Below are positions 4,978 through 5,031 of a DNA stretch of 5,031 bases, in pieces (position 1 is the stretch's first letter; each line of letters starts with the position of its first letter). The notes under the pieces are model-generated. The model worked only from the letters and a program-made list of their open reading frames with translations. It made no database searches and had not been told where the DNA came from. Source of the DNA: Coriobacteriia bacterium (lineage in GTDB: Bacteria > Actinomycetota > Coriobacteriia > Anaerosomatales > SLCP01); assembly GCA_007123455.1 (NCBI GenBank), contig SKKZ01000066.1:1-5031 (forward strand), given 5' to 3'. A program made the position numbers and the translations under genes.

Positions 4978-5031
4978 GTGCCAGACCGCGCAAGCGGGGA
5001 CGCCGCGGCGGCGGAGGGTCCCAACAGCAGC
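4974..5031 (+). CDS. N-terminus of an Arg/Gly-rich, probably nucleic-acid-binding protein (3' end outside window)
   Basis: An ATG at 4974 overlaps the tal stop (ATGA), and the frame stays open to the window edge, giving MSARPRKRGRRGGGGSQQQ. A purine-rich GGGAGAAGG at 4955-4963, inside tal, could serve as its ribosome binding site. The short segment is very basic, low-complexity RG-rich, followed by Ser/Gln; such tails are common at the ends of RNA-binding proteins. In Bacillus the short transaldolase gene lies a few genes upstream of rho, and many high-GC bacteria have Rho with basic, Arg/Gly-rich extensions. Rho is therefore one candidate, but an RNA helicase or RNase with such a tail fits equally. 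Nineteen residues do not allow a family call. Confidence 0.6.
   Translation, partial: MSARPRKRGRRGGGGSQQQ

Overview
The window is GC-rich (about two thirds G+C by eye, with strongly GC-biased third codon positions). It holds five complete genes and two partial ones, all on the + strand and tightly packed. Four of the five complete genes start with GTG. This style, with a Bacillus-type SppA, suggests a high-GC bacterium, perhaps a deep-branching actinobacterial lineage. That placement is inference; no rRNA or taxonomic marker is present. No stretch over 300 bases lacks a gene, and I see no tRNA, rRNA, CRISPR, insertion sequence or other mobile-element signature.

Layout: 1-114 is the tail of an unidentified gene. 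Bases 115-216 are the only sizeable gap and may hold the promoter. Then come sppA, a membrane-bound signal peptide peptidase (217-1212); a calcineurin-like metallophosphoesterase (1229-2023); a cyclic 2,3-diphosphoglycerate synthetase homologue (2020-3363); a 2-phosphoglycerate kinase homologue (3366-4271); a short transaldolase (4315-4977); and the first 19 codons of an Arg/Gly-rich protein (4974 to the edge). Spacings are 16 bp, 4-bp overlap, 2 bp, 43 bp and 4-bp overlap, so 217 to the right edge reads as one operon, possibly with a second unit starting at the 43-bp gap.

The main result is the pair at 2020-4271. The two enzymes correspond to the complete two-step route 2-phosphoglycerate -> 2,3-diphosphoglycerate -> cyclic 2,3-diphosphoglycerate (cDPG). 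This route is best known from hyperthermophilic and thermophilic methanogens, where cDPG serves as a thermoprotectant and phosphate/carbon store. The phosphoesterase overlaps the synthetase start by 4 bp, so it may act on the same metabolite, perhaps as a cDPG or DPG hydrolase. The transaldolase places the unit next to central sugar-phosphate metabolism. Its active-site residues (Glu60, Lys86, Phe132) favour true transaldolase over fructose-6-phosphate aldolase. The link of SppA to the rest is unclear; it may be simple co-transcription or a shared envelope/stress context.
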